Source: CAYMLL01 sp964390645 (lineage in GTDB: Bacteria > Planctomycetota > UBA8108). From it: a stretch of 51,105 nt of DNA. Location: the NCBI GenBank assembly GCA_964390645.1, contig CAYMLL010000016.1, positions 1 through 51,105 of the forward strand, read 5' to 3'. The first letter of the stretch is position 1, and the number at the start of each line of letters is the position of its first letter. This document shows positions 30,225 through 40,600 of this stretch, in pieces. The notes below the pieces were generated by a model, which saw only the letters and a program-made list of their open reading frames with translations, did no database searches and was not told where the DNA came from. The position numbers were made by a program, and so were the translations under genes.

Positions 30225-30293
30225 GGAGTGGTGCGGTCATCCGGCGACCGGTCCCTCGCGACGCGCTCCGCGGAGTGGGCCCGTCGCGGCGAG

Positions 30294-33200
30294 TCACTCG
30301 GGGAGTGCCACCTCGATGGTCGCGACGACCTCACCATCGCGGTCGAGGGCCTCGAGAGTCAGTCCTCCGCGCTCGCCGGCGAGCTCGAAGTCGGCTGTCC
30401 AGCGGCGCTCGTCGGGAAACTGACTCTCGCCATCGTGTGGGCCGAGCCGGAATCGATGCGCGAGCGCGGGAGCGGTGCCGCCGAGCCTCACGAGGTCGGG
30501 CCTGGTGTCGCGCTCCGGTCTCTCGATGCGGTCGACCGCCAGGTCGACCTCGGGGATACCCTGCAGGATACGGTCCGCGTTGTCCGCGGCCGCGTCCCGC
30601 AGGCGGCTGCGAGTGTCGACCTGATTCTCGAGCTCGTCGATCATGCGGCTGAACGTCGGGTCGTTCAGCCGCTTGCGGGCGAGAAAGGCGACATGGCCGA
30701 GGAAGAGCCGTCGGTAGCGAGGCACCGAGAGCAGGCGGCGTACCGCGGGGAACTTCTCGGGGTAGATCGATGAGCCGCGCCGGAATCCGCCGAAGCCGCC
30801 GCGCCCTCCCCAGCTGAGGTCCGAATCCCAGGGGAGCAGGCGCCAGAGTCCGTCCGGGGCGCGGTAGAGGTAGGCGTTCTTGCCGCGGCTCAGACCGTAG
30901 GAGTCCCAGTCGTTCGCGAGTGTGCGCCCCGCGAGGAGGCGCGTCCACTGGTCGACGTCGACGAGAGACTCCACGCGCGCGAGGAAGTCCTCCGTCTTCG
31001 TCACCTCGGGGTCCGCCAGCCGGATCAGCTCGATCAGCGGCTCGAAGCTCTCGTCGTGGCCGTTGGCGCGTGGTGGGAAGTTCCAGCGGTAGTCCTCGGG
31101 ATCGGAGGTGGAGTACTCGAGGTAGGCCTCGACGTAGCTGCCGCCGCGGCCGCCGAAGCGGAAGCCTCCGAAGCGTCCGCCGCCGGAGCGATCGTCGAGG
31201 CGGGCCTCGGCAGGGGGACGGAAGTCCCAGTAGTCATCGATCTTGTGAAGTCTGCCCGGCAGTGCCGGCTTCGACGGATCGACCGGGAACCAGTTCGCGA
31301 GAAAGTCGTTATCGACCTTCTCGACCTCCTCGTAGAGGCCGCTCTCCTGTTGCTGCCCGTGGATCTTGACGTGGACGTAGCGCTGGCGCGGCGTCGGCAC
31401 ATCGACCTGGTCGAGGAGCCAGAAGACCGAGCGCTCGTTCATCTTGGCGGAGTCATTGGCCTGGCCGTCGAAGGTCAGCTTGCTGCGGCCGTCGAGCGAC
31501 TCGGCGCCGAAGACGACCCGCCAGTTGCGACCGCCTCGCGTGAAGCCGCTGCCGCGGACGCGGAAGCCGACGTTGTAGAAGATGCGCGACTTGCCGTGGA
31601 CGAGCGTCGCGTCCATCAGGTGGTTCGACATGCGCTGGCGTTCCCTGGCGGCGTTCCACTCGGCGTCGGTCACCAGGACGGTGTAGGTCGGGAAGGCGGG
31701 CTCGACGCGAAGGTCGACCGCGTACTGGGCCGGGCGTGCGGTGCCTTCGACGGGAAACGAGCCTTCGCGTCCACCGGCGTCGCGGGCGGTGATCGCGAAC
31801 TCCACGCGACCACCGGGCTGCGGTGGAATCGAGCCCGTCCAGAGGCGTCCGCTGCGGTGCTCGAGAGCGGCGATCTTCCACTCGCTGCTGGACTCGTGCC
31901 GGTAGCGGACCTCCGCTGCGGTCGTCTTGTCGCGCGAGCTGATCGTCACCTCGATGCGCACCTCCTGCTCGGAGCCCGGTGCGACGGGATCCTGTCGCGG
32001 AGGGCCGACGACCGGCGCGGAGATGGCGGCGCAGCTGTTGCGACGGCCGGGAGTGCCGCGCGGGCCGGGCACCGCGAGCCGGTGCATCTTCGCGAGGCCT
32101 TGACCGGAGGTCCTCGACAGCAGAAGCGCGGAGCCGCGGAGCCGGCGGGCGCGGAAGGACACCGTGTACTTCGCCTTCTCGACGAGCTGCGGGGACAGGT
32201 CGAGGCTGACGTAGTTGTGGCGCGAGTTGCCGCGCCCCGTCGCGACGATACGGTAGCAGGGCGAGTCCGAGAGGGCCGGGTCCCTGGCGATGCCGGAGCC
32301 ACGGTGGGTTCCGAACGCTCGCCAGCGGCTCGTCGGCGCCGAGAAGTCGTCCGCGACGACCGTCTCGCCGTCCCGGTCGACGACCTTGATGTCGTCGATG
32401 AGGCACTCGCCGGCATCGAGCAGCATGAGCTGGAAGGACGACGCCGGCATGTTGCGAAAGAGGTACACACCGGCCTTGTACGAGACGTCCTGCCACTTTC
32501 CGCGTCGGCTCTCGTCGCTGGCTGACCACGCCGCCCCGAGATCGTTGTCGATGCGCGGGTCGACGAGCTCGAGGCTCGAGCCACGACCATCTGCGAGCTC
32601 GGGCCAGGGCCTGGCGTCCGAGAAGGAGACCCGGTCGACCGTCCGGCCGGAGGAGTCCGAGATGCGGATCGTCTCGCCGCCGTTCGCCAGTCGTCCCTCG
32701 AAGGGACCGACGATCGTCTTCGGGTCGAGCCCGTGGGTGGCCGCAAGCGCCTTCGGGTCCTTCGCGACGACGAGGAAGCCGCCCGGGGTGATCGTGTCGC
32801 CGGCGTCGAAATCGTGGCGCACGGCGCTGCGCAGACGCAGACCTGCCAGGGAGACCGTCTTCGTGCCGGGGTTGTGAAGCTCGATGAACTCCTCGGCGGC
32901 AAGGTCCGCGATGGGATGGTAGCTCACCTCGTTGACGACGATGCCGCGCTCCGCGATGAGCTCGTTCGCCGCTCCTGGCGTGCCGCGGGCGAGGACGTTC
33001 GAGCCGCGTGCGCCGTCAGGGCTCCGGCCCCGGGAGATCTCGACTCCGTGGGGGGTGGTGGTGGCGACGCGTACGCTCAGGGCGTCCACGATACGCTCGC
33101 CGCCGGCCGACGAGAGGAAGAGCGTGCCCCCGACGGAGCCCGTTACACCGAGCTGCTCCCGGGACAGCACGGTGAATCCGTGCGCAGCGATGCGCGTCCC

Positions 33201-34463
33201 GTCGGGTATCGTCCACCTTGCCGGCCTGGCGGGATCGTCGCTGACGACGAGGTCGTCGAGGGTTGCGGTGGCCGCCGTCGGGTTGTGGAGCTCGATCCAG
33301 CGCAGCTCGGAGCTGTCGTCTCGGCGACTGAGCAGAGCCTCGTTGAGCTTCACGGGCACGGCCCGGCGCGTCTTCGCCGGCGTGTCCTGTATGTGCGCTT
33401 CCAGCGCGACGTCGAGGCTGAAGTCGCTCGAATCGAGGTTGCTGTTGAAACCCGCGACGGCGAGCAGGTTCTCTCCCTTCTTCAGGCGGCTCGCCGCGCT
33501 ACCGATCGGAAACTCCGCGAGGCGGCCGGCTTCGTGGTCGCCACGGGCGGGCTCGTCCCAGATCACCTCGTCGCCGGGTCGGCCCATGTTGCTCCGCGCG
33601 ACCTCCTCGCCGTTGAGGTAGGCCACGAAGCCATCGTCGTAGTCGACGAGAAGCGTCAGCGTGGAGAGCGTCGACAGCTCCTGGACGACGAACTCCCTGC
33701 GTGTGAAGACGGAGAGGTAGACGCCGTCCATGTCGGCGAGCCGGGTTGCGTCGTCGTCGTCGCCGTAGCCGAAGCCCGCCTTGCCGCGTTCCCATGTGGT
33801 GTCGTCGAGACCGGGAGCTTCCCAGCCCCGCGGTGGGGGCGAGCTGCCCCGGTGGAATCGCCACTCCTCGCCCGCCTCGACCAGCACCTTGCCGGGCACC
33901 CGGCGAAAGGTCTGCTCGAAGGTCCCGGGAGATCCACCGCGCGAGGGGCTCGGCTTCCAGCTTCGGGGGGAGAGTGGGTCGAGGAAGGAGTCGGCGAGGA
34001 CGAGCGTGTGACCGCTTCCGTCGGCGACCGCGGACCACTCGTCGTCGCGGCCGTAGCGCATGCGCGCAACGCGTGCTCCGGAGCGGTTGTGCAGTGTCAG
34101 ACGGCCGCCGTCGTTGTCGAGCCGACCGACGAAGGGGCCTACCACGTTCGCGACATCCGGATAGCGCCTCCGGAAGGCGGCGAGGTCTCTGGCGACGACC
34201 AGGCACTGGCGGGGGTCGACACTCGTGCCGTGTCGGAACTCGAACGTCACCTCTCCTTCGAGCCTCCAGCCGCCGAGATCGACCTGTGGAGCCTCGAGAT
34301 TGTAGATCTCGACGAACTCGAGCGCCTCGTTGCCCGGCGTCGGGCGGTAGGAGACCTCCGAGAAGGTCAGCCACGGAGCGGCGACGGCGGACGGGGCGAG
34401 CAGTGCGCAGAGCGTGGGTAGCGCGAGTCGCGCTGCGAACGGGCAGTGGGACCGGTGTGGCAT
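30294..34463 (-). CDS. CotH3: secreted CotH-kinase / lamin-tail protein without dockerin
   Basis: The 1389-aa product starts at ATG 34463 with a signal peptide (ending LLAPSAVAAP). Modules: lamin-tail ~30-180 (FSEVSYRPTPGNEALEFVEI); galactose-binding-like ~200-355 (DYDDGFVAYLNGEEV); two more lamin-tail domains ~368-640 (RWIELHNP, VNEVSYHPIADLAAEEFIELHNP); a CBM-like beta module ~665-790 (DDIKVVDRDGETVVADDF); an Ig-like module ~825-905; and CotH kinase ~925-1290 (YTVLVTDAEWN, RVRGSGFTRGGRNWRV, SGLYEEVEKVDNDFL, LPWDSDLSWGG with W1212). This is the most canonical CotH domain of the four, with Asp-x-Asp kept. Gly/Arg/Phe-rich inserts (RFGGFRFGGRGGSY and GGRGGFGGFRRGSS) flank the active-site segment. 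It ends without a dockerin-like repeat. It is convergent with CotH2 (69 bases apart) and divergent from the coiled-coil gene. Confidence 0.88.
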   Translation of the reverse strand: MPHRSHCPFAARLALPTLCALLAPSAVAAPWLTFSEVSYRPTPGNEALEFVEIYNLEAPQVDLGGWRLEGEVTFEFRHGTSVDPRQCLVVARDLAAFRRRYPDVANVVGPFVGRLDNDGGRLTLHNRSGARVARMRYGRDDEWSAVADGSGHTLVLADSFLDPLSPRSWKPSPSRGGSPGTFEQTFRRVPGKVLVEAGEEWRFHRGSSPPPRGWEAPGLDDTTWERGKAGFGYGDDDDATRLADMDGVYLSVFTRREFVVQELSTLSTLTLLVDYDDGFVAYLNGEEVARSNMGRPGDEVIWDEPARGDHEAGRLAEFPIGSAASRLKKGENLLAVAGFNSNLDSSDFSLDVALEAHIQDTPAKTRRAVPVKLNEALLSRRDDSSELRWIELHNPTAATATLDDLVVSDDPARPARWTIPDGTRIAAHGFTVLSREQLGVTGSVGGTLFLSSAGGERIVDALSVRVATTTPHGVEISRGRSPDGARGSNVLARGTPGAANELIAERGIVVNEVSYHPIADLAAEEFIELHNPGTKTVSLAGLRLRSAVRHDFDAGDTITPGGFLVVAKDPKALAATHGLDPKTIVGPFEGRLANGGETIRISDSSGRTVDRVSFSDARPWPELADGRGSSLELVDPRIDNDLGAAWSASDESRRGKWQDVSYKAGVYLFRNMPASSFQLMLLDAGECLIDDIKVVDRDGETVVADDFSAPTSRWRAFGTHRGSGIARDPALSDSPCYRIVATGRGNSRHNYVSLDLSPQLVEKAKYTVSFRARRLRGSALLLSRTSGQGLAKMHRLAVPGPRGTPGRRNSCAAISAPVVGPPRQDPVAPGSEQEVRIEVTISSRDKTTAAEVRYRHESSSEWKIAALEHRSGRLWTGSIPPQPGGRVEFAITARDAGGREGSFPVEGTARPAQYAVDLRVEPAFPTYTVLVTDAEWNAARERQRMSNHLMDATLVHGKSRIFYNVGFRVRGSGFTRGGRNWRVVFGAESLDGRSKLTFDGQANDSAKMNERSVFWLLDQVDVPTPRQRYVHVKIHGQQQESGLYEEVEKVDNDFLANWFPVDPSKPALPGRLHKIDDYWDFRPPAEARLDDRSGGGRFGGFRFGGRGGSYVEAYLEYSTSDPEDYRWNFPPRANGHDESFEPLIELIRLADPEVTKTEDFLARVESLVDVDQWTRLLAGRTLANDWDSYGLSRGKNAYLYRAPDGLWRLLPWDSDLSWGGRGGFGGFRRGSSIYPEKFPAVRRLLSVPRYRRLFLGHVAFLARKRLNDPTFSRMIDELENQVDTRSRLRDAAADNADRILQGIPEVDLAVDRIERPERDTRPDLVRLGGTAPALAHRFRLGPHDGESQFPDERRWTADFELAGERGGLTLEALDRDGEVVATIEVALPE

Positions 34464-34755
34464 CGAGTGGACGAGACCTCGGAGGCTGTGGAGATTGCGG
34501 ACGATTCCCGACCCGGGAGCCGTGCTCCTGACGATTGGACTCTGTTCCGACGCGGTATCTTACGAGCGTTGTACCGACACCCGGCCGGCTGCTGCGCGTG
34601 TCGGACGGTCGGTCTCGCCGTCGTTCGAACCGGGGGAAGCGGGTCTCCGGGGAGGATTTTTGTGGTGATCGGTACCCGAATGGAGGCCAATAAGACCCGA
34701 ACATTGTCTTCCTTCAAGTCCGGGGCAGCAGGCTCGATCGATTAGCGGAGGGGTC

Positions 34756-35649
34756 ATGAGCAAGGTCATCGTGAGCGGCTTGCTGGCAGCGGTCATGGTT
34801 GCCGCCATCGTCGTCGGTGTCTCCGGGGGTGGCGACTCCGACACGTCCGACGTGGTGTCGCGGATCTCTCCGGGTATCGCCGTCCTGAACCGCGAGGTCG
34901 CGGCGCTGCGCGATGACGTCGTCGAGCTGACCGACAGCGTACGGAGTCTGCACGATGCGCAGAACGAGCTGTCGAAGGACCTGCGCTCGGCCCCCGTGCC
35001 CGTGCCGGTGGCGAGCGGCGAGAGCGGCGAGGTCGTGCCGGTCGTGAGCTCCGCCGATCTTCGCGGCTACGTCGCGGCGGTTCTCGAGGAGCAGGATCGG
35101 GTCAAGGAAGAGAACCGTCAGCGCGAGCGCGAGGAGGTCCGCGCACGCATGGAAGAGCGCCGGCGCGAGACCGACGCGCTGAAGCAGGGGCCCTACGATC
35201 GCTACAACCTCAAGATCAACTCGCTGGGTGCCGTGCTGTCGATGACCGACGCTCAGAAGCAGGGCTACTTCGAGCTCACGACCGCCTATCGCGACAAGGT
35301 CGAGCAGCAGACGAAGCAGTTGCGGGAGCAGCGCGAGAGGGCGTCCGAGGAGTCGGGCGACGATGACGGCGGGAGCCGCGATCGCCGTCGCAGGTCGGGC
35401 GATCGGGAGGGGGAGCGTGAGAAGTTCCGCGAGGTGTACAACGGTATCCAGGAGGAGTTCACCGCCGAGATGCAGCAGCTTCTCAGTGTCGATCAGTTCG
35501 CCACCTACAGCGAGCTTTCGCGGGACGCCAGGAGCTTCTACGATCGAGACCAGGTCTTCGCGTCCGGGGAAGACCGCGGCGGACGCTTCACCGGCGGGTG
35601 GAGCGGGGGTTCCAGCGGCGGCAGAGGCGGGGGACGTGGGCGGCGCTGA
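34756..35649 (+). CDS. Membrane-anchored coiled-coil protein with Spy/CpxP-like region and Ser/Arg/Gly-rich segments
   Basis: ATG 34756 has GGAGGGG (34748-34754) just upstream and gives 297 aa. Residues 3-24 are one hydrophobic segment, so the protein is probably anchored in the inner membrane with the rest outside. Residues ~42-76 and ~107-143 are heptad-rich coiled coils. Residues ~155-192 (LGAVLSMTDAQKQGYFEL) and ~222-262 (FTAEMQQLLSVDQFATYSEL) resemble the two LTxxQ-type helices of Spy/CpxP-like periplasmic proteins. Between them (196-220) lies an acidic then Arg/Ser-rich segment (SRDRRRRSGDREGER), and the end (272-297) is Gly/Ser/Arg-rich. No enzyme motif is seen. It lies between two CotH kinase genes, and CotH enzymes from spore formers modify Ser in Ser/Lys/Arg-rich tracts, so it is a candidate substrate (inference). 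Confidence 0.72.
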   Translation: MSKVIVSGLLAAVMVAAIVVGVSGGGDSDTSDVVSRISPGIAVLNREVAALRDDVVELTDSVRSLHDAQNELSKDLRSAPVPVPVASGESGEVVPVVSSADLRGYVAAVLEEQDRVKEENRQREREEVRARMEERRRETDALKQGPYDRYNLKINSLGAVLSMTDAQKQGYFELTTAYRDKVEQQTKQLREQRERASEESGDDDGGSRDRRRRSGDREGEREKFREVYNGIQEEFTAEMQQLLSVDQFATYSELSRDARSFYDRDQVFASGEDRGGRFTGGWSGGSSGGRGGGRGRR

Positions 35650-35998
35650 CACCGGCGCCAGGGCGGGGCGCGGTCGGCGGGCGAGCTGATCGCGGCGCTT
35701 CGCAGAGTTCCGGGGCAAAAATTTTCGCTCGATCGGCTGTGAGCCAGAGGGTTTTCTGGGGTTACACAGTCTAGCAGCCTGTCGAGAAGGTCATTTCGGC
35801 CCAACGCCGTTGATTCCGCCCGATCTCCGCGGCCTCCGCGGCGCTGAAACTTCACGAGGAGGCACCTCGTTTGTGTTCCAGCTTCTTGATCTCGAACAGA
35901 ATCCCTCGACCCCGGCTCGAGAGCGCTTTCTCAAGGGACTGCCACAGGCGTCGCAGGCGGTCTGTCTCGATGCGGTCTATCATGGAGCTGTTAGCGGG
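35650..35998. other. Intergenic region upstream of CotH4
   Basis: No gene is seen. The left part contains an A/T-richer patch (GCAAAAATTTTCGC near 35,716-35,729) that is unusual for this DNA and could belong to a promoter or terminator; I cannot define either. The CotH4 frame is open through the right part but has no protein-like content before ATG 35999. Confidence 0.35.
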
Positions 35999-37678
35999 AT
36001 GATCTGTCAGAGCCGGGCGTGGGCTTCCGCCGTGCTGCTCGTGTCGTGGATGGCCACCGTGGCCGGTGCCGGCGAGCTCGACGTCACGATCACCGAGGTC
36101 CACTTCAACGTCTTTCGGTCCGGCGCGGAGACGGAGCTGGAGTTCGTCGAGATCCAGAATCGCGGTCCGGTGCACGTCGATGTCGGCGGCTGGCGCTTCG
36201 TGGAGGGCATCGAGTACACCTTCCCGTCCGGCGAGCTGCTCGCGCCCGGCGAGCACGTCGTCGTCTGCGCGAGCCCGCAGGCGGCAAGAGGCGTCTACGG
36301 GCTCGATCGGGCGCTCGGTCCGTTCACCGGACGTCTCGACAACAACGGCGAGATCCTGTCCCTCGTCAACGAGCGCGGGCACGTCGTCAACCGGGTTCAC
36401 TTCGATGACGACGCGCCGTGGCCGTCGCGCCCGGACGGACGCGGGCCGAGTCTCGAGCTGATCGACCGGCGCGGCGGCAACGACAGCGGGCTTCGCTGGA
36501 AGCCGAGCGCCTACCTCGACGGCACGCCCGGTGCCCCGAACTCTCGACTCCTTCCGCGTGGTGAGCGCGTCCCGGCTCCGGGTCCCTACATCGGCGGTGT
36601 GATCAACGAGGTGAAGGCGCCGGAGGGCGCCGATTCCGGTTTCATCGAGCTCTTCAATCCCCTCGAGAGCGAGCTCGACCTTTCGGGTCACTCGGTCCTG
36701 TCGGACGGCTATGACTTCATCTTCGAGATCCCTGCGGCGACGATTCTGGCGCCGGGAGAGCTGATCTCGTTTTCCGGCGCGGTCATGGACCTCCGTCTTC
36801 CGGAGGTGCAGAGACGCTACGCGCTTCTAGCTGCTGACGGGCGCACCCTGCTCGACGATCTGGTCGCGAGGCCGCTTCCCGGCCGCGGCTGCGGACGCTA
36901 TCCCGACGGTGACCCCGACGTGCACGCGCTCGACGCTCCGAGTCCCGGCGCTCCGAACGAGTACACGGAGGACCGCAGGATCGTCGTCAACGAGATCTGT
37001 TACCACCCGCCGTTCGTGGCGCCGGACGACAGCTGCGCGGCGAGGTGCTCGGACGCTCTGCAGTGGATCGAGCTCCACAACCCTGGCGCGGACGCGGTCG
37101 ATCTAGGCGGCTGGCGACTGACGAACGGCGTGCGCTTCGACCTCGACGGCCTGTCGATCGAGGCGGGGGGCTACCTGGTCGTTGCGGCGGACGCCGGCGC
37201 CTTCGCGGCGGCGCATCCGGGAGTCTCGGGTGTCGCCGGGAACTGGAGCGGTCGCCTGAGCCACGCGAGCGAGACCATCGTTCTTCGTAACGCGCTGGGG
37301 AACCCGGTCGACCGGGTCCGGTACGCGGACGGTGGACCGACCAATGACGAGAACCCGCAGGACGGCGTCGACGACCTGACGTTCCGTGGCAGCTTCTGGG
37401 CGCGGGAGCCCGACGGTGAGGGTCCGACCCTCGAGCTGGTCCATCCCGGACTCTCGAATCGCGCCGCGGTCGCGTGGCGGGCCTCCTCGAGTGACGGGGG
37501 GACGCCGGGTCCGCGCAACACGCGCCACGACCGCCCGGGCGACGCGCGCGGGGGGGGGGGGGGGGCCCCCCGCTTGGGCGGGGGGGCCGCGGGGGCGGCG
37601 AACCGCCCCCCACCACCCGGCGCCTGCGCCGACGGTACGCGACGTCGAGCACGAGCCGGTCGTTCCGGCCGCCGATGA
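35999..37678 (+). CDS. CotH4, N-terminal piece: signal peptide and lamin-tail domains, broken at a G tract
   Basis: I chose ATG 35999, not the longer open frame, because it opens a signal peptide (MICQSRAWASAVLLVSWMATVAGAGE). Three lamin-tail domains follow: DVTITEVHFNVFRSGAETELEFVEIQNRG at the N-terminus, INEVKAPEGADSGFIELFNP in the middle, and VVNEICYHPPF with LQWIELHNPGADAVDLGGWRL after it. Each has the LTD pattern of a Glu/Ile/x/Asn core strand and a late VGxFxGRL-like turn. Sense coding ends at about 37,548, where a run of more than a dozen Gs begins. The remaining ~40 codons to the stop at 37,678 are low-complexity and out of frame with the following kinase part. The two pieces are therefore almost certainly one gene. 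Confidence 0.78.
   Translation: MICQSRAWASAVLLVSWMATVAGAGELDVTITEVHFNVFRSGAETELEFVEIQNRGPVHVDVGGWRFVEGIEYTFPSGELLAPGEHVVVCASPQAARGVYGLDRALGPFTGRLDNNGEILSLVNERGHVVNRVHFDDDAPWPSRPDGRGPSLELIDRRGGNDSGLRWKPSAYLDGTPGAPNSRLLPRGERVPAPGPYIGGVINEVKAPEGADSGFIELFNPLESELDLSGHSVLSDGYDFIFEIPAATILAPGELISFSGAVMDLRLPEVQRRYALLAADGRTLLDDLVARPLPGRGCGRYPDGDPDVHALDAPSPGAPNEYTEDRRIVVNEICYHPPFVAPDDSCAARCSDALQWIELHNPGADAVDLGGWRLTNGVRFDLDGLSIEAGGYLVVAADAGAFAAAHPGVSGVAGNWSGRLSHASETIVLRNALGNPVDRVRYADGGPTNDENPQDGVDDLTFRGSFWAREPDGEGPTLELVHPGLSNRAAVAWRASSSDGGTPGPRNTRHDRPGDARGGGGGAPRLGGGAAGAANRPPPPGACADGTRRRARAGRSGRR
37549..37618. other. G/C homopolymer tract with frame change inside CotH4
   Basis: The tract contains a run of about 15 Gs, then C runs and further G runs. 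Coding sense in frame 2 stops at its left edge and resumes in another frame at about 37,620. It resembles the tracts at the N gaps, so I read it as an unflagged assembly or base-calling fault. Confidence 0.65.
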
Positions 37679-40600
37679 GCCGGTGCGTGTCACTTGCCGC
37701 ATCTCGAGCGTCGCGTCGCTCGACTCCGCCGTCGTGCGGTGGGCCGTCGATGGCGGTGGCGGCAGCGGCACCGTGAACCTCGTCGACGACGGCTCCGGTG
37801 AGGACCGCATCGCGGGCGACGGCGAGTTCGCGGCGCTGATTCCGGGGCGCTCCGACGGCCAGATCATCCGCTTCTCCATCGAGGTGGAGGACTCCTCCGG
37901 CGAGTCGCTGCGCGTGCCGCTGGAGCCGCAGGTCGAGCCCCATCGCCGCTACCCCGGCACCTTCTACCTCTACGAGGTTGATGACGACGTCGGACCGGCG
38001 ACTGGTGGACCGGTGTACAGGATCATCATGACCGACGCGGATGTGGACGAGCTCGACGATCGGTCGGTACGGAGCAACGTCCTGCTGCCGGCGACGCTCA
38101 TCGCGGACGGGCGCGTGCGCCATCTCGTCGGCGTCCGCTACCGCGGGGAGAACTCGCGTCGGGAGACCAACCGCTCCTACAAGGTTCGTCTGCAGGCCGA
38201 GGCGTCGCTTCACGGCGTTGACAACATCAACCTCAACGCGGGCAACGGCGGCAACTTCGGCACCAGCGGGTTCAACGAGGTCCTGGCGATGGGCCTCTTC
38301 CGTCGCGCCGAGATGCCGTATCCGATGACCTGGCCGATCAGCCTCCATTTTACCGGCGAGGTCCGACGCGACTTCGATCGGCGCTACGTTCACAAGGAGG
38401 CTTTCGATGAGAAGTTCCTGGCGCGTTATTTCGGCGGCAGTGACGACGGCAACCTCTACCGTCCTCGCAATCCGCGTCCCGGTGGTGCGAGCGGCGACCT
38501 GAGCTACGAGGGCAGCGACCCCGACGACTACCGCGATCTCTACGAGAAGCGCAGCAACGAAGACCTCGACGACTTCAGTGACATCATCGAGCTCTGTCGT
38601 GTCTTCGATCCGCAGCGCACTGGTGCCGGGGAGTTCGAGGCCGCGATGGACGAGCTGGTCGACGCGCGGCAGTGGGCGCGATTCTTCGCCGTCATGGGGT
38701 GCCTGTCGAATACGGACGGCGGCATCTGGAATGATAACGGCGAGGACTTCTTCATGTACCGCGTCGCGGATGACAGCTCGCGGCCGGACGCCGGTCGCTG
38801 GCTCCTCCTGCCGTGGGACGTCGAGGAGACCTTCCAGGACTTCGACGAGGAGCTCTTTCACTCCTCCGTCGACTCCATCGAGCGCTTCTTCTCGGTCCCG
38901 AAGCACACGAGGCTCTACTACGAGGAGCTCCGGCGGGTCGCGGACGGAGCCTTCTCGCGTTCGCAGATGCGCCAGCGCTACGAGTCTGCGGAGCGCATGT
39001 TCGCGTCCGACGACGTCTACGATGCCGTCGACGACGTCGACACGAACGTGACGATGCGGCTCGGTTACATCGACTCGCGGGTGTCCTGGTCGCTCGACGT
39101 GGGTGCCGAGGGCACCGGCGAGCCGTCCGGCACTCCTCTCGTCCCGACGGGGACCGCGTGGCGCTACTTCCGTGGTATCGAGCAACCGCCCGGCGGCGAT
39201 CTGGGGTGGACCCGGCTCGACTACGACGACGATGCCTGGCAGATCGGTGAATCCGGCTTCGGCTACGGCGACGGGGACGACGCCACCGTGCTCCGTGGCA
39301 TGGAAGACTCCTACACGACGGTCTTCGCGCGCCGCGGGTTCGCCGTCGAGGATCCCGACGCCCTGACGGGCTTGACCCTGCGTGTCGACTACGACGACGC
39401 CTACGTCGCTTACATCAACGGCACCGAGGTCGCACGCTCCTCGACCGCGCCCGGGGGTGTCATCAACTTCGACCACACGGCGACCGACAGCCACGAGTCG
39501 TCGTCCGGGCAGAGACGTCCCAATCCGATCGAGGAGCGCGACTTGACGGACTCGCTCGATCTTCTGCGGCCCGGGGACAACGTACTCGCCGTCGTGGGGC
39601 TCAACGTCGACGTCGGCTCGGGCGACTTCTCGCTCCATCCTTCTCTCTCGGCCGTCGGTGCCGGTGAGCCCGCCGGCGGGCCTGCGGGGGGCGCCGGCGA
39701 GTCGCTCTACGCGGTCGGACAGATCGTCCGGCTCCGGGGTGTCTGCAATCCCGTGACGACGCGCTCGATCTCGATCGACGGGGTCGCTTCGCCCGTCTCC
39801 CTGGTCATCGGGGACAACGGCCCCTGGGGTGCGCGCTGGAGCCAGGACGTCGTGGTCGGCGCGGCGGGCGGCAGCCTGGCGGTCCGTGCGCACAGCGAGC
39901 CGGACGGCGCGGGGCTGCTCGTCGAGACCTTTGATGTCGTGATTCACCGGGTGCCCGTCGGCTTCACCGAGGTCGAGGGGGACATCTCCGGTGACGAGGT
40001 CTGGGGGCCCGGCGCGGGACCCTATCACCTGACCGATGACCTGACGATCGGCCCGAACGACTCGCTGACGATCGAGCCGGGGACCGTGGTTCTCGCCGAC
40101 CGGAACGCGTCGATCACCGTGCGCGGCGAGTTCAGTGCGGTGGGCAGGGCGGATCTTCCCATCGTCATGCTGGCGTTCCAGCGCGGGTCGAACTGGGGCG
40201 GCATCGCCTTCGATCGCAGCGGTCGTGGCGGCAACGACCCGTTGCAGCGTCTGGAGCACGTGCGTATTCGCGACGGCTCGACGGCGGACGGCTTCGAGGG
40301 CTGCGTCGCGGCGCGAGACGCGAAGGTGCTCGTCTCCGACTGCGAGATCAGTGACGTGCCGGCGAATGCGATCGACTCGCGCAGCGCCGAGCTGACGGTG
40401 CTGAGGTCCCACATCCACGACATCTTCGAGGGGGTGCACTGCGTCTCGTCGACGGCGACGATCAGCGAGTGCGTCATCGAGAACATGACGGGGAACAGCG
40501 ACGCGATCGATTTCGACGGCAGCGGGGAAGAGCGGAGCCTCATCGAGCGCTGTGTGCTGCGCGGGAGCATGGACGACGGGATCGACCTCGGGGGCGTCAG

